A stretch of DNA of 64,000 bases from Fabrea salina (Eukaryota; Ciliophora; Heterotrichea; Heterotrichida; Fabreidae): NCBI GenBank assembly GCA_022984795.1, contig JALIHJ010000076.1, forward strand, positions 1-64,000. Direction: 5' to 3'. Made by a program: the position numbers and the translations under genes. This document shows, one piece after another, positions 9,342 through 20,700 of the stretch. The notes under the pieces are model-generated. The model searched no databases. It was not told the origin of the DNA and saw nothing but the letters and a program-made list of their open reading frames with translations. Within the stretch, counting starts at the first letter, position 1. Every line of letters starts with the position of its first letter.

Positions 9342-12300
9342 ATGAAACAATCTTGTGTAAGCGAGCATTGTGGCGGCATGGACATGGTCTGTGCCTGTGA
9401 AGACAACCTTGTGTTTATGTGTCCCCATAAGGTAGTGGAACACTTGAGTGAGAACTCTGCTTATACCCACTCACCAGCTCCACTTCCCCATAACGAAATC
9501 ATCAAGCTCCTCAAGCACCTCCAAGAGCGGTGCCAGTACTTCGAAGGGCTTTTCTCCAACCAAGCAGCTCTTCTGGTGAAGGACCTCAAAGAAAAAGGAG
9601 AGGTTTACCAGAAAAAGAAGGCTCAGGAAATCGAAGACCTAAATGTAGAAATTGAAAGCCTGAAGCGTTCTCTGATGGAAAAAGAAAACGAAGTCAGCAA
9701 CAACTGCTTGGAAATCAAAAGACTCAGGGAAATTGAGATTCAAGTTAAAGAATGGGAGGCTAAAGTGTTTGGACTCGAAAGAGACAACAGTCAGCAAAAA
9801 GGTGAGATAGAGCAACTCAACTCCCAAATCAGTGACTTGAAGCAAAAGGCTCTGGAAAAAGAGTTCTTCAAAAGCAAAGCTGAGGAGTTGGAGACCTTGA
9901 ACGGGAACCTCAAAAAATCAATGGAAGAACAAGAAAAAAAGGTAAAAGAAAGGGACGTCCACATATCTTCCCTTAACGCTGAGCTCAACGAAAAAGGCCT
10001 TAAGATCAAAGACCTGGGCTTCCAGATTGATGAACTCAAAGAAGACAGGATTCAGTACGAATTCCTGCAGAAGAAGTTCAAAGAACTGGAAGAAGAAAAC
10101 ACCAGTAACAAAGAGTTAATGGACGACTACTACCGGAAGTACAAAGAAGGGTCCTACAAAATCACAAGTTTGAACTCGGAGTTGAGTGAGAAGGACAAGG
10201 AAATCCAAAGTTTGAGGTCGCAACTGGAAGAACTCAAGTTAGAAAAAGTGATGAAGGAAGACCTTGAAAAGAGACTGAAGACTTCAACTGAAGAAAACTC
10301 CAAACTCAGAGAAGAAGCAAACGAGTACAACAGAAGACTCAGAGAAAAAGAACTCGAAAACTCCAAACTCCAGTCAGAGGTTGAGCAAAAGGAAAAGCAA
10401 ATCCAGAGTCTAAATTCAAAGCTCAGGGAAATAGACATCCTCAAACAAGAAAAAGAGGAACTCAGCAGAAACTCAGAACAACTCAGAGCAGAAAAAGAAG
10501 GACTTAAAAAGCAACTAGAAGAGTACTTTGAAGACTTAAAGCAAAGGGAACAGAAAATAGCTTCTCTGAACTCCCAACTCAACGAAAAAAGTGCACTTGC
10601 AGACGACCTGGAGTCCAAACTCAGAAAGTCCGAAAAAGAAAACTCACAACAGTTAAACGAAGAAATAAACCAAAACCAGAAAAACAAAAGCAAAATAACC
10701 CAACTAGAAAAAGAACTTGAGGCACTGAGGAAAGAAATCTCTGCAAAAGACCAAGAAGTCAAAGACCTGAAGTGCAAACTTTCTGAGTCTGAAGAAGACA
10801 AAACAAGGCTAGAACAGAGAGTAGCTGAACTGTTCCAAGAAAACACAGAAAAACTAGCTGAGATGGAAGAAAGGAACAAGGCTTCAGGAGAAGCAATTCT
10901 GAAAGAAAAACACTTAAGGATTTTGTGTGCAAACTACCGCAAACAAAACGTGCTCACAGTTAGTTGTTTGATGAATGAGTGGAAGTTATACTGCAAGTTG
11001 CTGAGGGACGAAGAGTCCAAAGAGGATGTCCACGAAACCGAAGAAGCAGAGGAAAGTGCTGCCATTACTTTGGAGACTGAAAAGAACCAGTTACTTAGGG
11101 AAAATGTACTTATGAGGGAGTACCAGAAACTAGACAAGGTTTCGAAACCAATGAGCACAACTAACTTGTTTAAGTTCTTAGAAGAAATGATGGATAACAA
11201 GTACAAAACAGACCAGAAGGACTACGAAGACAAAAGACAACCCAGAACCATTACTGACTTCACTATGGAGTACTTAAACAGGAAGTTTGGAATCTTGAGT
11301 TTGGCACTTAAGTTTTTGGCACAGTTCATGCCAACTCTCAAGGGACTAGTGGGCCAAGGCCACAAGTATGCTGAATTTTACGCCAGACTACTCCAGGTGT
11401 TCCATAAAGACCCAGTTCCTTACAACTTAGGGCTCTACTTAGTGAAGGCCAGAATTCGGTTTTTGGAGTTGATAGAAAAAGCAAACAGACTCAAGGAAAG
11501 GTTTGGAATCAAGTCTAATACAACAGCTGGAGTGACTCACGGCAAAGCTGCTAACGAGTACGCAGGCACTGGAGGAGAGGCTATGCTGGATGATGTACTT
11601 GACATGGTGTATGTGGACTTTGCTACAGACCCAGAAAGCGGAACCTTGATGCTTAAACTCCTTAAGCCCAGCACAGTGAGTTTCAACAACCACATAGCCT
11701 TTTTGATTTCTCATAAAATGAAAAGGGCTGGAAAGAGACCTGAAGAAATCTTTAGATTGCTTGACAAAGACTCTGGAGGCAGTATTGACGCAGACGAGTT
11801 CATTAAAGGAACTAAGTCCGACCTTGACTTGTGGTTGAACGACGAAGACATTAAAAAGTTCTTTGTGAACGTTGACACTTCAGGCAATGGCGAGTTAGAA
11901 CTAGATGAGTTCTTGGCGTGCATTAACTTTGAGAAGTACGATAAGTGCGCCAAAAGCAGCGAATACGTAGTTACTAAGTCCAACTACCTGAACGCTTTAA
12001 TTGAAGTGTACGACTTCAGGCAGTTGAGAGACGCCACCAAACTTGAAAAGATGATGAGTCAAAGGAATCTGAGTGAACTCAACGTAATGGAGTTCGACAA
12101 CTTCATTACAACTCTAGACAATGGAATTCCCCCCGCCAGAATTCAGGAGTTCTTCACAGAAGCACTTTTACTCAGTGAGAAAAGGGAGTCTAACATAGTG
12201 ACTAAGTCTGCACTCATAAGGTTCTGTGTAAGAAACGGAATTGGGGGGTATGGACTAGGGTCTTTCGTGATCCGGGAACTGTTTGACCGGCTTGGAGAAA

Positions 12301-12476
12301 GGAACTTTGTTGCAGAGTTCTCAAGATCAGCTTCGCAGTTGAAGATAGAAGAAACTAAGAGCAGCAAGAGGAGAAGTGTTAAACTGCCTAAAGGAGAGTC
12401 TCCGATGATTTTGCAAACAGAAACCATAAAAGAGGAAACCACTGAAAGGAAACGTTCAAGTACGCTCAAACAATAA
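9342..12476 (+). CDS. B-box-like / long coiled-coil / EF-hand protein
   Basis: 1044 residues. The N-terminus (CVSEHCGG, CACEDN, CPHKVVEH) is a Cys/His cluster of the same style as in the two subtelomeric B-box-like proteins, and is likewise followed by a PL-containing segment. Residues about 60-530 are one continuous coiled coil rich in Glu, Lys and Leu. A helical region follows, then two EF-hand loops in the C-terminal third (DKDSGGSIDADEF and DTSGNGELELDEF), and a basic Ser-rich tail. A calcium-responsive cytoskeletal or cortical scaffold is inferred. ATG directly follows an AATATAAT sequence. It lies 59 bp upstream of another EF-hand gene on the same strand. Confidence 0.8.
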   Translation: MKQSCVSEHCGGMDMVCACEDNLVFMCPHKVVEHLSENSAYTHSPAPLPHNEIIKLLKHLQERCQYFEGLFSNQAALLVKDLKEKGEVYQKKKAQEIEDLNVEIESLKRSLMEKENEVSNNCLEIKRLREIEIQVKEWEAKVFGLERDNSQQKGEIEQLNSQISDLKQKALEKEFFKSKAEELETLNGNLKKSMEEQEKKVKERDVHISSLNAELNEKGLKIKDLGFQIDELKEDRIQYEFLQKKFKELEEENTSNKELMDDYYRKYKEGSYKITSLNSELSEKDKEIQSLRSQLEELKLEKVMKEDLEKRLKTSTEENSKLREEANEYNRRLREKELENSKLQSEVEQKEKQIQSLNSKLREIDILKQEKEELSRNSEQLRAEKEGLKKQLEEYFEDLKQREQKIASLNSQLNEKSALADDLESKLRKSEKENSQQLNEEINQNQKNKSKITQLEKELEALRKEISAKDQEVKDLKCKLSESEEDKTRLEQRVAELFQENTEKLAEMEERNKASGEAILKEKHLRILCANYRKQNVLTVSCLMNEWKLYCKLLRDEESKEDVHETEEAEESAAITLETEKNQLLRENVLMREYQKLDKVSKPMSTTNLFKFLEEMMDNKYKTDQKDYEDKRQPRTITDFTMEYLNRKFGILSLALKFLAQFMPTLKGLVGQGHKYAEFYARLLQVFHKDPVPYNLGLYLVKARIRFLELIEKANRLKERFGIKSNTTAGVTHGKAANEYAGTGGEAMLDDVLDMVYVDFATDPESGTLMLKLLKPSTVSFNNHIAFLISHKMKRAGKRPEEIFRLLDKDSGGSIDADEFIKGTKSDLDLWLNDEDIKKFFVNVDTSGNGELELDEFLACINFEKYDKCAKSSEYVVTKSNYLNALIEVYDFRQLRDATKLEKMMSQRNLSELNVMEFDNFITTLDNGIPPARIQEFFTEALLLSEKRESNIVTKSALIRFCVRNGIGGYGLGSFVIRELFDRLGERNFVAEFSRSASQLKIEETKSSKRRSVKLPKGESPMILQTETIKEETTERKRSSTLKQ

Positions 12477-12535
12477 CTTTAAACTACTAACTTCAATTAT
12501 ACCTCAATTGACTAATTTAACTAGGTTGTAGTGAA

Positions 12536-13948
12536 ATGGAACCCCAAGGAAGAAATCCTTTGAACTTGGCAAGGTGGGCCCAAAAAAGCGTTGAAAAGAA
12601 ATCCAGAGGTTTGGGACTAGGAGCTGCAGCACGCGTTGCATTTGACCCCAAAATAACAGCAGAAAGATACCAACAGCTCAAAAAGGCCTTTGATGAGATC
12701 GATGCAGACAGCTCTGGGAAGATTTCACTAGAAGAAATACTTAACTTTTTTAAAAGGATTTCAGACGACACTGAAGAAGAGTACGTAAGGCAGATATTTG
12801 AGTCGATGGACAGAAACCAAGACGGGGAGGTCAGCATAGATGAGTTCATTGGTGGGTTCTTGGAACAAGTAAACGGGTTGACAGAAGCTATTGCAAAACT
12901 CAAGCAACAAAACTCAGAAAAAAGAAAAGAACTAGCTGAACTTGAAAAAGAACTTCAGGAGGTAGCTTCTACTGAGAGAATCAACCAGTGGGGAGTGATG
13001 GAGGGAAGTACCCTTACTGTCAGAGTTGTGGAAGCACAGAACTTAAGCAGTGTTGGTGGGAAACCCAGCACCTACGTGACTTTGCTTTGTGAGCGCCAAA
13101 AAATTTCCACAAACGTAGTTCCTAGCAACAGGAACCCTGAGTTCGACGAAACATTCAGCTTCAAAATAAACGTGGGAACAGGGGAGTTGCTGGTGCAGGT
13201 TTACAACCAAGGAAGACTTTCAAAGGATGACTTGCTAGGTTCATGCTCAGTTCCTCTAGAAGAATTCAAAGACCAAGTGCGCCACGAAAGGTGGTTTTCC
13301 TTGAGTGGGCGCAGTGGCAGCTCCAGAATTCTTTTGTCTATTCAGTGGGTCCACAAAAGGAGCGAAATGTTAGAGTCAACTATAAAGACTCTGAAAGAAG
13401 AAGTAGAAACTGATGACGCAGAGGTAGGGAGGATGGAAGCTGAGCTGCGCAAACTAGGAACAGACCCCCTGGGAATGTTTACTAAGGAAACTTGGATGGA
13501 CCGTGTGGAGGGGAAAATTATAGCTGAAGTTCAGGACTTTACAGAGAGTGCACTTAGTAGTGTGTCTAACTGGGGTCTGCTCCAAACACTTGCAGTGCTG
13601 ATAGTGACTTTTCTGGCAGCTCTGACGTGTTTTTCGCGGCCTGACTATGCTTCTTTGACTTGGAGTATGGTGGCTTTGATGAATGAACTGAAAGGTTGGA
13701 AAGTCAACAACTACCGTTACGTTATTGCGGGTTTAGTAGTGACTATAATTTACGACTTCTTTTTTGTAATAACTGATATTGAATACCTGGTATTTGAAAT
13801 TCACGAAGAAGCTTACATTAATGTGGAAAGGTTTTCATTCACAATGGCTTTTTTCAACTTCATAACGAAATTGTTGGCCTTTCCAATAGTTGTCAACAAC
13901 TACGTGAGTGCAAGAAACAGACCCCAGCAAGTTTTGGAGCAGAGTTAA
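12536..13948 (+). CDS. EF-hand / C2-domain multi-pass membrane protein
   Basis: 470 residues. Two EF-hands (loops DADSSGKISLEE and DRNQDGEVSIDE, about residues 55-105), a short coiled coil, then a C2 domain at about 155-260 (LTVRVVEAQNL, RNPEFDETFSF, KDDLLGSCSVPL). A second coiled coil precedes three or four hydrophobic helices at about 345-455 (LLQTLAVLIVTFLAALTCF, YVIAGLVVTIIYDFFFVITD). A calcium sensor that binds phospholipid and is anchored in an internal membrane is inferred. The stop TAA (13946-13948) directly abuts the stop of the convergent TTLL gene. Confidence 0.8.
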   Translation: MEPQGRNPLNLARWAQKSVEKKSRGLGLGAAARVAFDPKITAERYQQLKKAFDEIDADSSGKISLEEILNFFKRISDDTEEEYVRQIFESMDRNQDGEVSIDEFIGGFLEQVNGLTEAIAKLKQQNSEKRKELAELEKELQEVASTERINQWGVMEGSTLTVRVVEAQNLSSVGGKPSTYVTLLCERQKISTNVVPSNRNPEFDETFSFKINVGTGELLVQVYNQGRLSKDDLLGSCSVPLEEFKDQVRHERWFSLSGRSGSSRILLSIQWVHKRSEMLESTIKTLKEEVETDDAEVGRMEAELRKLGTDPLGMFTKETWMDRVEGKIIAEVQDFTESALSSVSNWGLLQTLAVLIVTFLAALTCFSRPDYASLTWSMVALMNELKGWKVNNYRYVIAGLVVTIIYDFFFVITDIEYLVFEIHEEAYINVERFSFTMAFFNFITKLLAFPIVVNNYVSARNRPQQVLEQS

Positions 13949-15844
13949 TTAAACATCATTATCACTTTCGTAATAAATAGGTTGTTGGAGTTGGATTTCT
14001 TTTTGGGAAACCAAAACTTCTTCTTCTTCGTCCACTTTGCCCAGCCAGTTAATTATCTGACTCAGTATTCCGTGGCCTTCCCTGTTAATTAGTGTGGAAA
14101 CTAGTTCTAGCGAGGAGTCTCCTGAGGTCTGTTTGAGCATGCTTTCCAACTCAGCTGCTGAAAACTCTCGCAGCACAGACTTTTTCCGTGGGTCTTTGAG
14201 CTTCGAAAAGGCTTGTTGTCTGTGCTTCATTTCGATGAGTCTGGTTTCTAGTCTTTGCCAGAGTTTCAAACTAACTTCTTTGCTGCCATCACCGGACTTC
14301 CATACCGGACTCATTATGAACTTTTCCAAACACCTCTTCCAGATGAAACTGAGTTTTTCTTCTTTTATAGCGCGCAAAGCATGCCATATTCTGGACATGT
14401 ACTCAAGCAGCACATCGTCTCCAGTGATCACGACCTTGCCGGGAGTGTTTGTTGCTTCTAGAAAAGGAACTGGTTTTTCAACTACAACTGACCTGACTTC
14501 TGTTTCTTTGAAAAACAGAGTTTTGTACAGTGCTTTGTTGATGACTTTGGGAGGTTGGAAAAACTTTTCGTAGTAGTCAGTGCCTTGTGCAGGGTAAACC
14601 CTCAAAAAGTTGCCCTTGCGTTTGAACTCCTCCAGAGTGTCTCTGAGGGCTTGCATGAACCTGTTGGACTTTGTTAATTTGGCTTTGCGTGGGTTTTTGT
14701 AGGGCAGAGTGGTTCTGGTGTTTTTATTGGTGTAAGGCCTGACTCCCACTAAATTGAAGGTGTCAGTTAACAAGTTAGTTTTAATATGTTCGTCCAGTGG
14801 ACTGCCAATTGCTAGAGAAGGGGAAAGGTTGACTTCTAGTAGCCAAGGCTTGAAGTTACTGTCAAGTATCACGTCTAGTCCCAGTAAGTCAAAGCAGTTG
14901 CCCCAGCAGTTGAGTTTATTGCAGGCACTTGAAACAAAGGGTTCAGCAGTTATGATGGTTTTAATGATTAAGTCATGAATTCTACCCATTATGTAGTCAG
15001 TGTCCACTCCAGAGTTTTCAAGGTGCCTCAGGAGTCCCGACAAACTCCACTTGTGGCCGAAGTCGTCGTCGGTGTAGTTGACGTTTTTAATGTAGTTGCC
15101 ATTTCTTTTGTTGATTGAGTAGTTGGTGAGGTGGGAGTAAACGTTGTTGATGTTGTCTTTGGAAAAAGGTTCACACGCAAACCTCACAAGGCCTTCTTTA
15201 TACATGTAGATTCTGAGGGGTTCGAAGCTAGTGACTAAAACGTAAATTCGGATGTCGAATTTAAGCCCGTTGATGAGCAAGGGGTTTTGGATGTACTTGG
15301 AAATGATTAACTGTTGGTCTAGTGGGACTTGGTTGACTGAGTTGACAATGAATATTCCTTTTCCTTGGGAAGAAGCAGGGGGCTTTACTATCCAAGAAGA
15401 CTCTCTGTCGTTGTGGAAGTGTGCGTAGAAGTCAGCAAACTCTTCAGGAAGCACGTAGGTGTCAGGAATGAACTCAAAGGCCTTTCTGCCGTAGACTTCT
15501 TGCATTTCAACCATGTTGGCACAGAGTTTGTCCTTTCTGGTTATCTCAGTTATTGAGGGGAAGTGGTTGATCTTTTGGAAAGGACTTAAGTTCCGGTAGA
15601 AGTTTTCTTTGAGGGCTCCGTTGCACCAAAGCACACTCCAGTCTTGCTGGGCAGTAGGGCTGAGGCCTGCCTTTTCGAAGACATTGCAAACTGCACGCAC
15701 TTCAGACTTCATGAACTTGTAAAAGACCTGAGGGTACTTAGTAGACTCGCTGAAGTCAACTGGCTCGGGAAGGTTGGAGTTATCGAGTTTCCTATACAGC
15801 TCTTCCCAAGCTTTTTCTAGTTGGCGATCATCTTTTGCTTGCAT
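13949..15844 (-). CDS. Tubulin-tyrosine-ligase-like (TTLL) glutamylase
   Basis: 631 residues. The TTL core shows ATP-grasp elements: SSWIVKPPASSQGKGIFIV, KFDIRIYVLV, YSHLTNYSINKRN and LLGLDVILDSNFKPWLLEVN, ending with the E-x-N metal-binding pair and LSPSLA. This is the pattern of TTLL polyglutamylases, which add glutamates to tubulin tails in cilia and cortical microtubules. A C-terminal extension of about 200 residues is unassigned. The start (MQAKDDRQ) follows TTAGTAAG. The stop abuts the EF-hand/C2 gene with no bases between. Confidence 0.9.
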   Translation of the reverse strand: MQAKDDRQLEKAWEELYRKLDNSNLPEPVDFSESTKYPQVFYKFMKSEVRAVCNVFEKAGLSPTAQQDWSVLWCNGALKENFYRNLSPFQKINHFPSITEITRKDKLCANMVEMQEVYGRKAFEFIPDTYVLPEEFADFYAHFHNDRESSWIVKPPASSQGKGIFIVNSVNQVPLDQQLIISKYIQNPLLINGLKFDIRIYVLVTSFEPLRIYMYKEGLVRFACEPFSKDNINNVYSHLTNYSINKRNGNYIKNVNYTDDDFGHKWSLSGLLRHLENSGVDTDYIMGRIHDLIIKTIITAEPFVSSACNKLNCWGNCFDLLGLDVILDSNFKPWLLEVNLSPSLAIGSPLDEHIKTNLLTDTFNLVGVRPYTNKNTRTTLPYKNPRKAKLTKSNRFMQALRDTLEEFKRKGNFLRVYPAQGTDYYEKFFQPPKVINKALYKTLFFKETEVRSVVVEKPVPFLEATNTPGKVVITGDDVLLEYMSRIWHALRAIKEEKLSFIWKRCLEKFIMSPVWKSGDGSKEVSLKLWQRLETRLIEMKHRQQAFSKLKDPRKKSVLREFSAAELESMLKQTSGDSSLELVSTLINREGHGILSQIINWLGKVDEEEEVLVSQKEIQLQQPIYYESDNDV

Positions 15845-15877
15845 CTTACTAAACCATTCTTTTGGATTACTTATTAC

Positions 15878-17239
15878 TTAGTGTTGGTGCAGCTTGTGGG
15901 GAGTTCTCGTTTCTTTTAAGAAAAAGCACACAAAAAAGAGTGAAAAGTAACCTGTTATGGTGACTAGCATCGAAAGAAACACTCCTCCAAGTTCGAAAAG
16001 AAAGGCCACCAAAACAGGACCTACTATGTTGGAAACTCTAGAAAACACAAGGAGCCACCCGTTCCCTAGAGTTCTTATCTTGGTTTCAAAGGCTTCAGCA
16101 GTGATTGTGTAGAGTCCTGAGTAGCCCATGTTCACAAAGGAGTAGTAAAGCGACGTCGAAAGCAATATAAGGGCAAAGTTAGTAGTAACTAGAAAGGGCA
16201 CTAGAAAGAAACTAGTTGCCAAGAACCCAATAGCAGTAGTCCACTTGCGGCCTAGTTTAGTGTCCACGCAATAGGCAGCTAGGAGTTTTCCAGGGACTCC
16301 ACTGATTTGCTGAATCAAAATGACAGTGTAGGCTTCGATGTTGTTATTAGTTGGCAGAAAACTAGGCATGAAAAACAAAAGTCCGGAGTAGCCGTAGCCT
16401 GACAAAAAGAACAGAACTGTCAGTGTAAGAGTAGTTACTCTGTTGTGTTGGTCAAACAAAGAAAGCACTCCAGCTTTGTCAGAAACGTTTTCTTCTACAA
16501 TGTTGGCTTCGTCCCAGTCATTAATCATGGGGAAGTAGTGGTCTACTTCGGAACTCCCATTAAGCTTATAAATGTAGGTAAGGGTTTGGTCAAGCACTGT
16601 GCTGAGTCCCTTTTGGTGCAAAAACATAGGGGTTTCCACTAAGTCCAGCCTTAAAAAAGCCACGTAAACTGTGTAGAAGAAAGTGACCAAAACCACTAGT
16701 CTCCAGAGTTCAATGAACTCCAAAGCGAAGTACGACAAAACCAAGGCGCCTCCGTAACTAACAGCTGAGCCTAAGCTCCACGCCACACTCATAAGGGTGA
16801 TTTTGGAGCGTTTAGTGGGAGGAAAGCACTCAAAAGCGATTGTGTTGGTCAGTGCAAAGTCTCCTCCGTTTCCAAGACCGACCACCATGATGCTACAAAT
16901 CATTCCAGTGTAACTTTGAGCCCACAAAAGACTCAACAAACCTACTAGAGAAACTAAAATCTGTCTTTTGAAAGCAAAGACTCTTCCGTACTTGTCAGAA
17001 ACATACCCAGAAAGCACACACCCCAAAATAGTTCCGCAACTAAGTGAAGCAGCTAAGATTCCCTTTTGCTTTTGGCCTAAATTTTGAACTTCGTGCATGA
17101 TGACTGAAACCATAGTAGCAGTGCTCATAATAATGATCCAGGTCTAAATAAAACTTACGTGGAAACAAACCCAAAACACCTTTTTTTGGTACTTCCCCCA
17201 GCCAAGGTTCTCTAGAATCAACTCAATCTTTGTACTCAT
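15878..17239 (-). CDS. Major facilitator superfamily transporter (SVOP/SLC22-like)
   Basis: Two exons joined across a 15-nt intron (17144-17158). Exon 1 runs from ATG 17237-17239 (MSTKIELILENLGWGKYQ), the classic N-terminus of SVOP/sugar-porter carriers; splicing restores helix 1 (FWVCFHTWIIIMSTATM). The MFS signature GYVSDKYGR lies between helices 2 and 3, and a second half begins after a central loop; about 12 helices in total, about 448 residues. The substrate cannot be told from sequence. Without the intron the gene would seem to begin at 17128 and lack its first helix half. It is divergent from the Nudix gene, 55 bp apart. Confidence 0.85.
17144..17158 (-). other. 15-nt spliceosomal intron
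   Basis: Minus-strand GTAAGTTTTATTTAG. It ends in an in-frame TAG, and removal joins two exons of a canonical MFS N-terminus without changing frame. The length of 15 nt is the known heterotrich intron size. It matches the other candidate (49750-49764) at 12 of 15 positions, including an A at position 10. Confidence 0.9.
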
Positions 17240-17294
17240 TTATAAACTCCAAGTACTCCATGTTTAAGTACCATTTACTGGAAAAAAATCGGCT
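17240..17294. promoter_or_regulatory. 55-bp bidirectional promoter (MFS / Nudix)
   Basis: All regulatory DNA between two divergent ATGs. TTTATAA abuts the MFS start and TTTAAGT lies midway toward the Nudix start. Confidence 0.5.
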
Positions 17295-17735
17295 ATGAAA
17301 GTGGGGTGCGGAATATTTCTGGTGAACCAAACAAACCAGTTCTTAGTGGGAAAAAGAACTTCAAGTGGAGAGTATGGGTTGCCAGGGGGCTCAGTTGAGT
17401 TCGGCGAAAGAATACAAGAAGCAGCTAAAAGGGAACTATTGGAAGAAACTGGGATCGACCTTCCTGTTTCTGAACTCAAAGTAATTGACGTGTTTAACTT
17501 CATTTCTAGCGATTTGCACTGCATTGACTTTGTTGTAGTAACTAAAGCGGACCCTCTCCAGGAACCCAAAGTTATGGAACCCCAAAAGGAAGAGCACTGG
17601 ATTTGGGTGACTTACGAAGACTTAAAGCACCTAAAGACTTTCAAGCCTTTGGAAGTGATGATTGAAAGAAATGGCCACATTTACTATGACAACATACCGA
17701 ACCTCGAAAGTTTAAGTTTAGATTACCAGTTTTAG
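17295..17735 (+). CDS. Nudix hydrolase (NUDT15/MTH2-like)
   Basis: 146 residues. A complete Nudix box GGSVEFGERIQEAAKRELL followed by EETGI fits GX5EX7REUXEEXGU, so metal-dependent pyrophosphohydrolase activity is expected. The LPGGSVEFGE context resembles NUDT15/MTH2-type nucleotide sanitising enzymes. A full-length small family member in one exon. The TAG stop overlaps the TAA of the convergent DENND4 gene by two bases. Confidence 0.9.
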   Translation: MKVGCGIFLVNQTNQFLVGKRTSSGEYGLPGGSVEFGERIQEAAKRELLEETGIDLPVSELKVIDVFNFISSDLHCIDFVVVTKADPLQEPKVMEPQKEEHWIWVTYEDLKHLKTFKPLEVMIERNGHIYYDNIPNLESLSLDYQF

Positions 17736-20700
17736 GGAGAAAAAACTTCAGGCTTGTCTTCAGTGTCTAAATTAGCAAGAAGGGGACTGTTGAGTCCTTT
17801 GTTGTAGTTTTCGTTTCTGAATTCCTCAATGTAGGGCGCAAAGAGTTTTTTGAGAGACAAGTTCCTCGAAGAAGACTTAGTGGTGTTGTCGGAACTGATG
17901 CTGGAGTTCCGCGACCTAGAACGCACGAAGTTCTGGATCTTAGTGTCGATTCCGTTGTAAGAAGCATTTGAGTAAGAGGAAACTCCACTGACACTGCTGG
18001 TGTCTGAGTACTCGTCCGCAGAGTAGTTAGACATAGGACGGCTTCTGGAGTGCTCAGCGTTCCTGCTGGATTTGGGGGTTTTAACTGGACTTTTGATGAA
18101 GTCAGAAATAACAAGGGGGATGTTTTCTGGGTCGAAAGTGGGGTTTAAGAAGAAGTTGGGGAGTTTCATCAAGTCGAAGTACAGTGCCATGTTCCAGAAA
18201 AGGATTCTGTGTTTGTCCACAAAGTCTTTGGCCAGTAAAACACTGTCTCCGTCTTTGTACATTAAGTTCTCGAGTTCTTTGCGAATGATGGGGGGACTCA
18301 AGAACTCTACCTGGATGTTTTTGACAACTTGGTGTTCAATTATAACTAAGAACCTAGCTGCAAACTTCTTTTCGCAGTTAGGACAAGTAGTGGTGTAGTT
18401 GGAGTAGGACCTTTCCCAGCCCATCATGATGTCTTCGTGCATTAAGTTGTAGGAACAACTGGGACACATGTCCTCAGTTATGAACACACACCTTTCCAAG
18501 TCCAGAGTCAAGCAAAGCGAGTCAGGCGGAAGGTCAGAAAGTGTGAGTACGTTTTCAAAGGTCTTCTGCATTTCAGGGGCTTCTGCCACTGCACTGACGT
18601 AGACTCCGTGGGTACAGGCGTCAGGTTCTATCCCTTGGTTTTTCATTCTTTTAAATAACGAAAGAACTCTTTCCCTGAGCCCACAACGTCCACAAGCTTC
18701 AATGAGGCGGCGGTACAGGTCTTCGTCAGGCTTAACGGACTTTTTCTTCATGTTGTCCATGACTTGGAGGGCCAAGTCCATCAAAGAAGCTGACTGCTCC
18801 CTAAACCTAGGCATGCTTGCTGTGAGGGTCAAGAACCACACCCTGTGGATTGTGGACAGCAAAAACTTAGCCCACTCAGCATGGGACATCCTCATGAGGG
18901 TTTCGTCTTTAAGGTTCAAAGTAGGTTTAGGAGCAGCGTTGGTTGCTAGCTGCTGGACTCGGCGGGGCTCAGAAAACATAGTGTCTTCGAGTCTGGGGAA
19001 CCTTTCGTAGCGGAAAACCATGCCTGGTTCTAGGCCAATGTCGTTGGCGTACAAAGTTGGCAGGGTTTCAGAAGTGTAGTAAGGCTTCACGTAAACGGGG
19101 TCGTTCCTTGTCCTTTTGAACTTAATGGCCTTGTCGAAGTAAGTTATTTCGTAACTGATTCCTCCTGAGAAAATCCTTTTTTCAATGAAAGAAGCAAACA
19201 AAGAAGTTTCTGTGACTTTGTAAAGGAAGTTGTCAGAACGGTTGCTTTTGTGGTAAGAAAGAAAAGCTGGAATGTTGAAGCACTGTCTGGCTTCAGTGAT
19301 TTTGTCTATTCCTCCGTCTATCTGGATGAAGTACCTTTGGTAGTTCTTCAAAAGTGCAGTTTGGAACTCCAAAAAGGCATCTTGCACTCTGTAGTGGTCA
19401 AAGCGCTGGCTTTCGGAGTCGTCGTGGAAAACCATACTAAAGGCTTCATCGCAAGTGCACCGGTGGGGGTCAGTGGGTGAGTAAATGTTTGCACAAGTCA
19501 TCAAGCGGTTGTAGAGTTGGCGGTGGAGTTTGTCAGGAAGTCTAGGCAAAGGTTCTCTGAGGTGAATAGAACCGTTGTCAAGGTCCACCTGGACAGCGTC
19601 AACAGGCACTTCGATGTCTGAAGTGAGCATGCCTGGAGACACTCCTATTATGTAGGGGAAAATGGTTTCTATGTAGTTTTTGAGAGGAGCTGGAAGAATA
19701 GGAATAAGCACTTGTTCCCACTTGAAAGGGTACACCAAAGAAGTAAGTGCAAGTGCTACGTTGGTCAAAAGGGACTTTTGGGTGGAAATCAGAAGTACCT
19801 TTCTTTCTATCATGAGGCAACTCCAAAGGGAAATAACGTCGTGGACTCGGAGTGAGCGGAAGAGGTACTCTAAGCACGAGTAAGGAACGTAAGGCAGGTA
19901 CTCAGGAGGAGGTCGAGAAAACTCTAGTTTTTCACGGCCAATGTTGTACAGGACACAAGTTACGCCTTGGTCTGGAAGGGGCACTTCCTGAACTAAGTTG
20001 CAGATGATGCGCTCTAGAGGCACTTCGTAAGCTGACAAGTGGAGTCGGTAGATTTCTTTGAGGATAGAGCGGTAGTTGTCCAGGAAAGGCCAGTGGGAAA
20101 CCAAGCATATGGCTTTGGGCATGTAAACCTTTGACGAAGCAGTGACTTGGATGTGGAGTTGCTTTGCTATGGCTTCAGTTATGGGTTCGTAAAATATTAA
20201 GCAAGTAATGTAGATTCTAGGCACTACTTTGCCAGAACTTCCTTCAACAGTAGTTAGGATGAAGGAAAAGCACTTGCAGGACTCCTGTTCACCAGTGAGT
20301 TGTATTCCTTCGTTGAAGCAAAACATCTGTATTGCCTGACTTAGAGGAGAGTCCCCGTAGTCTTTTTTAGGGAAACGGTCTAGCAACTCAGCTTTGTAAA
20401 CCATCTGCATTGGCTTAGTATTGCGGAAACACAAAAAGGAGTCCCGGTTCCTGCCCAAAGCAAAGTTGATGTGCTGGTAGCCTTCAGGAATCACTGCAAT
20501 CTTCTTCCACTCGCCTTTTTCGTTTTGCTGCACTGAAGCAGAAACCAATGTGACGTCATTGACAGGAAAAGCCTGGGTGTTTTCGGTGTAGCAAACAGTC
20601 ATCACTAAACTGAGCCCAGGTCTTTCTTTGGCAGAAAGAATGTGGGTGATGTCGTAGGTTCCTTGGTAGTAGTGGTGGTCTTGGTCAGTGTGGGAGTACT

